A stretch of 5,373 nt of DNA from Syntrophaceae bacterium (GTDB taxonomy: Bacteria > Desulfobacterota > Syntrophia > Syntrophales > UBA2185): assembly GCA_003508565.1 (NCBI GenBank), contig DNUI01000009.1, forward strand, positions 1 through 5,373, read 5' to 3'. Below, piece after piece: positions 5,230 through 5,373 of this stretch. The position numbers were made by a program, and so were the translations under genes. The notes under the pieces were generated by a model. That model saw nothing but the letters and a program-made list of their open reading frames with translations. It was not told the DNA's origin and searched no databases. Each line of letters starts with the position of its first letter. Position 1 is the first letter of the stretch.

Positions 5230-5238
5230 CCCTTCCTT
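5230..5238 (-). promoter_or_regulatory. Shine-Dalgarno of rpsU, deciding a TTG start
   Basis: AAGGAAGGG precedes TTG at 5224 by five bases from its last G (nine from the AAGGA core). Since no ATG or GTG is available in this frame before the upstream stop, this purine run identifies TTG as the initiator. Confidence 0.75.
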
Positions 5239-5243
5239 TCTCG

Positions 5244-5269
5244 AGTATTTCAATACTGTATCATGATAC
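5244..5269. promoter_or_regulatory. Two adjacent GTAT-N4-ATAC palindromes upstream of rpsU
   Basis: AGTATT-TC-AATACT (5244-5257) directly abuts GTATCATGATAC (5258-5269), a perfect 12-base palindrome. Both contain GTAT-N4-ATAC (5245-5256 and 5258-5269), with centres 13 bases apart. They sit six bases upstream of the rpsU Shine-Dalgarno. They could be paired operator sites or, in the transcript, two small stem-loops controlling rpsU translation. No matching known regulator site is recognised. Confidence 0.45.
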
Positions 5270-5373
5270 GACATTTGAAAAACTCCCGCTTTATTCTTTC
5301 GACGGAATGGAGAAAGTGTCGCGGTGAGTAGATTTTCAAAGGTCTCATAGCATAATATTTTTTAAAGCGTATA
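5270..5373 (-). other. Far upstream region of rpsU
   Basis: No gene is seen here. The minus strand has a TTGAAA at 5339-5334 without a good -10 at the right distance, and TATTAT at 5357-5352 whose -35 would fall outside the window, so the rpsU promoter cannot be fixed. CTTTC/GAAAG (5296-5300 and 5312-5316) could form a weak stem. Confidence 0.35.

Noticed and set aside
5058..5327. Plus-strand ORF of 89 codons at the right edge.
   Set aside because: It is antisense to rpsU and its leader; its Phe/Leu/Ser-rich product is the expected mirror of a Lys/Arg/Glu-rich protein.
1..5373. Toxin-antitoxin, phage-defence, CRISPR or mobile element content.
   Set aside because: The NYN protein has a PIN-like nuclease fold, but no antitoxin-like partner lies beside it and its motifs fit the YacP family. 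No direct-repeat array, transposase, integrase or attachment site was seen.

Overview
The window looks like ordinary chromosomal DNA of a free-living bacterium with moderate G+C, most likely a deltaproteobacterium in the wide sense (Desulfobacterota, Syntrophales-like). This is inferred from the style of the proteins: a short arginine-rich bS21 starting MEVKVYDND, a LOG protein beginning with an ESWRIFRIMAEFVE helix, and a fatty-acid ligase plus acyl-CoA dehydrogenase operon. No database search was possible. There are no mobile elements, CRISPR arrays, tRNA or rRNA genes, and I do not see a new multi-gene system.

Layout. (1) 1-1946, minus strand: a two-gene acyl-CoA operon. An AMP-forming acyl-CoA synthetase (303-1946) is followed 10 bases later by an acyl-CoA dehydrogenase whose first 97 codons lie in the window (1-292). 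Together they would activate a carboxylic acid to its CoA thioester and then oxidise it at the alpha-beta bond. (2) 1947-2263: a 317-base divergent intergenic region. It holds back-to-back sigma70-like promoters whose -35 boxes share one palindrome, further inverted repeats, and a 42-codon ORF of doubtful status. (3) 2264-2800, plus strand: a YacP/Rae1-type NYN-domain ribonuclease. (4) 2832-5224, minus strand: a probable operon in the order rpsU (bS21, TTG start), a LOG-family nucleotide phosphoribohydrolase, and holA (DNA polymerase III delta, unusually long). It converges on the NYN gene with 31 bases between the two stop codons. (5) 5225-5373: the rpsU upstream region, with two adjacent GTAT-N4-ATAC palindromes just ahead of the Shine-Dalgarno.

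The right-hand operon mixes translation (S21), nucleotide metabolism (LOG) and replication (HolA), so it reads as a housekeeping cluster. The left operon is catabolic. The most noteworthy points are non-coding: the shared-palindrome divergent promoter, three tandem hairpins between rpsU and the LOG gene, and the paired palindromes in the rpsU leader. The enlarged HolA is the main protein-level oddity.
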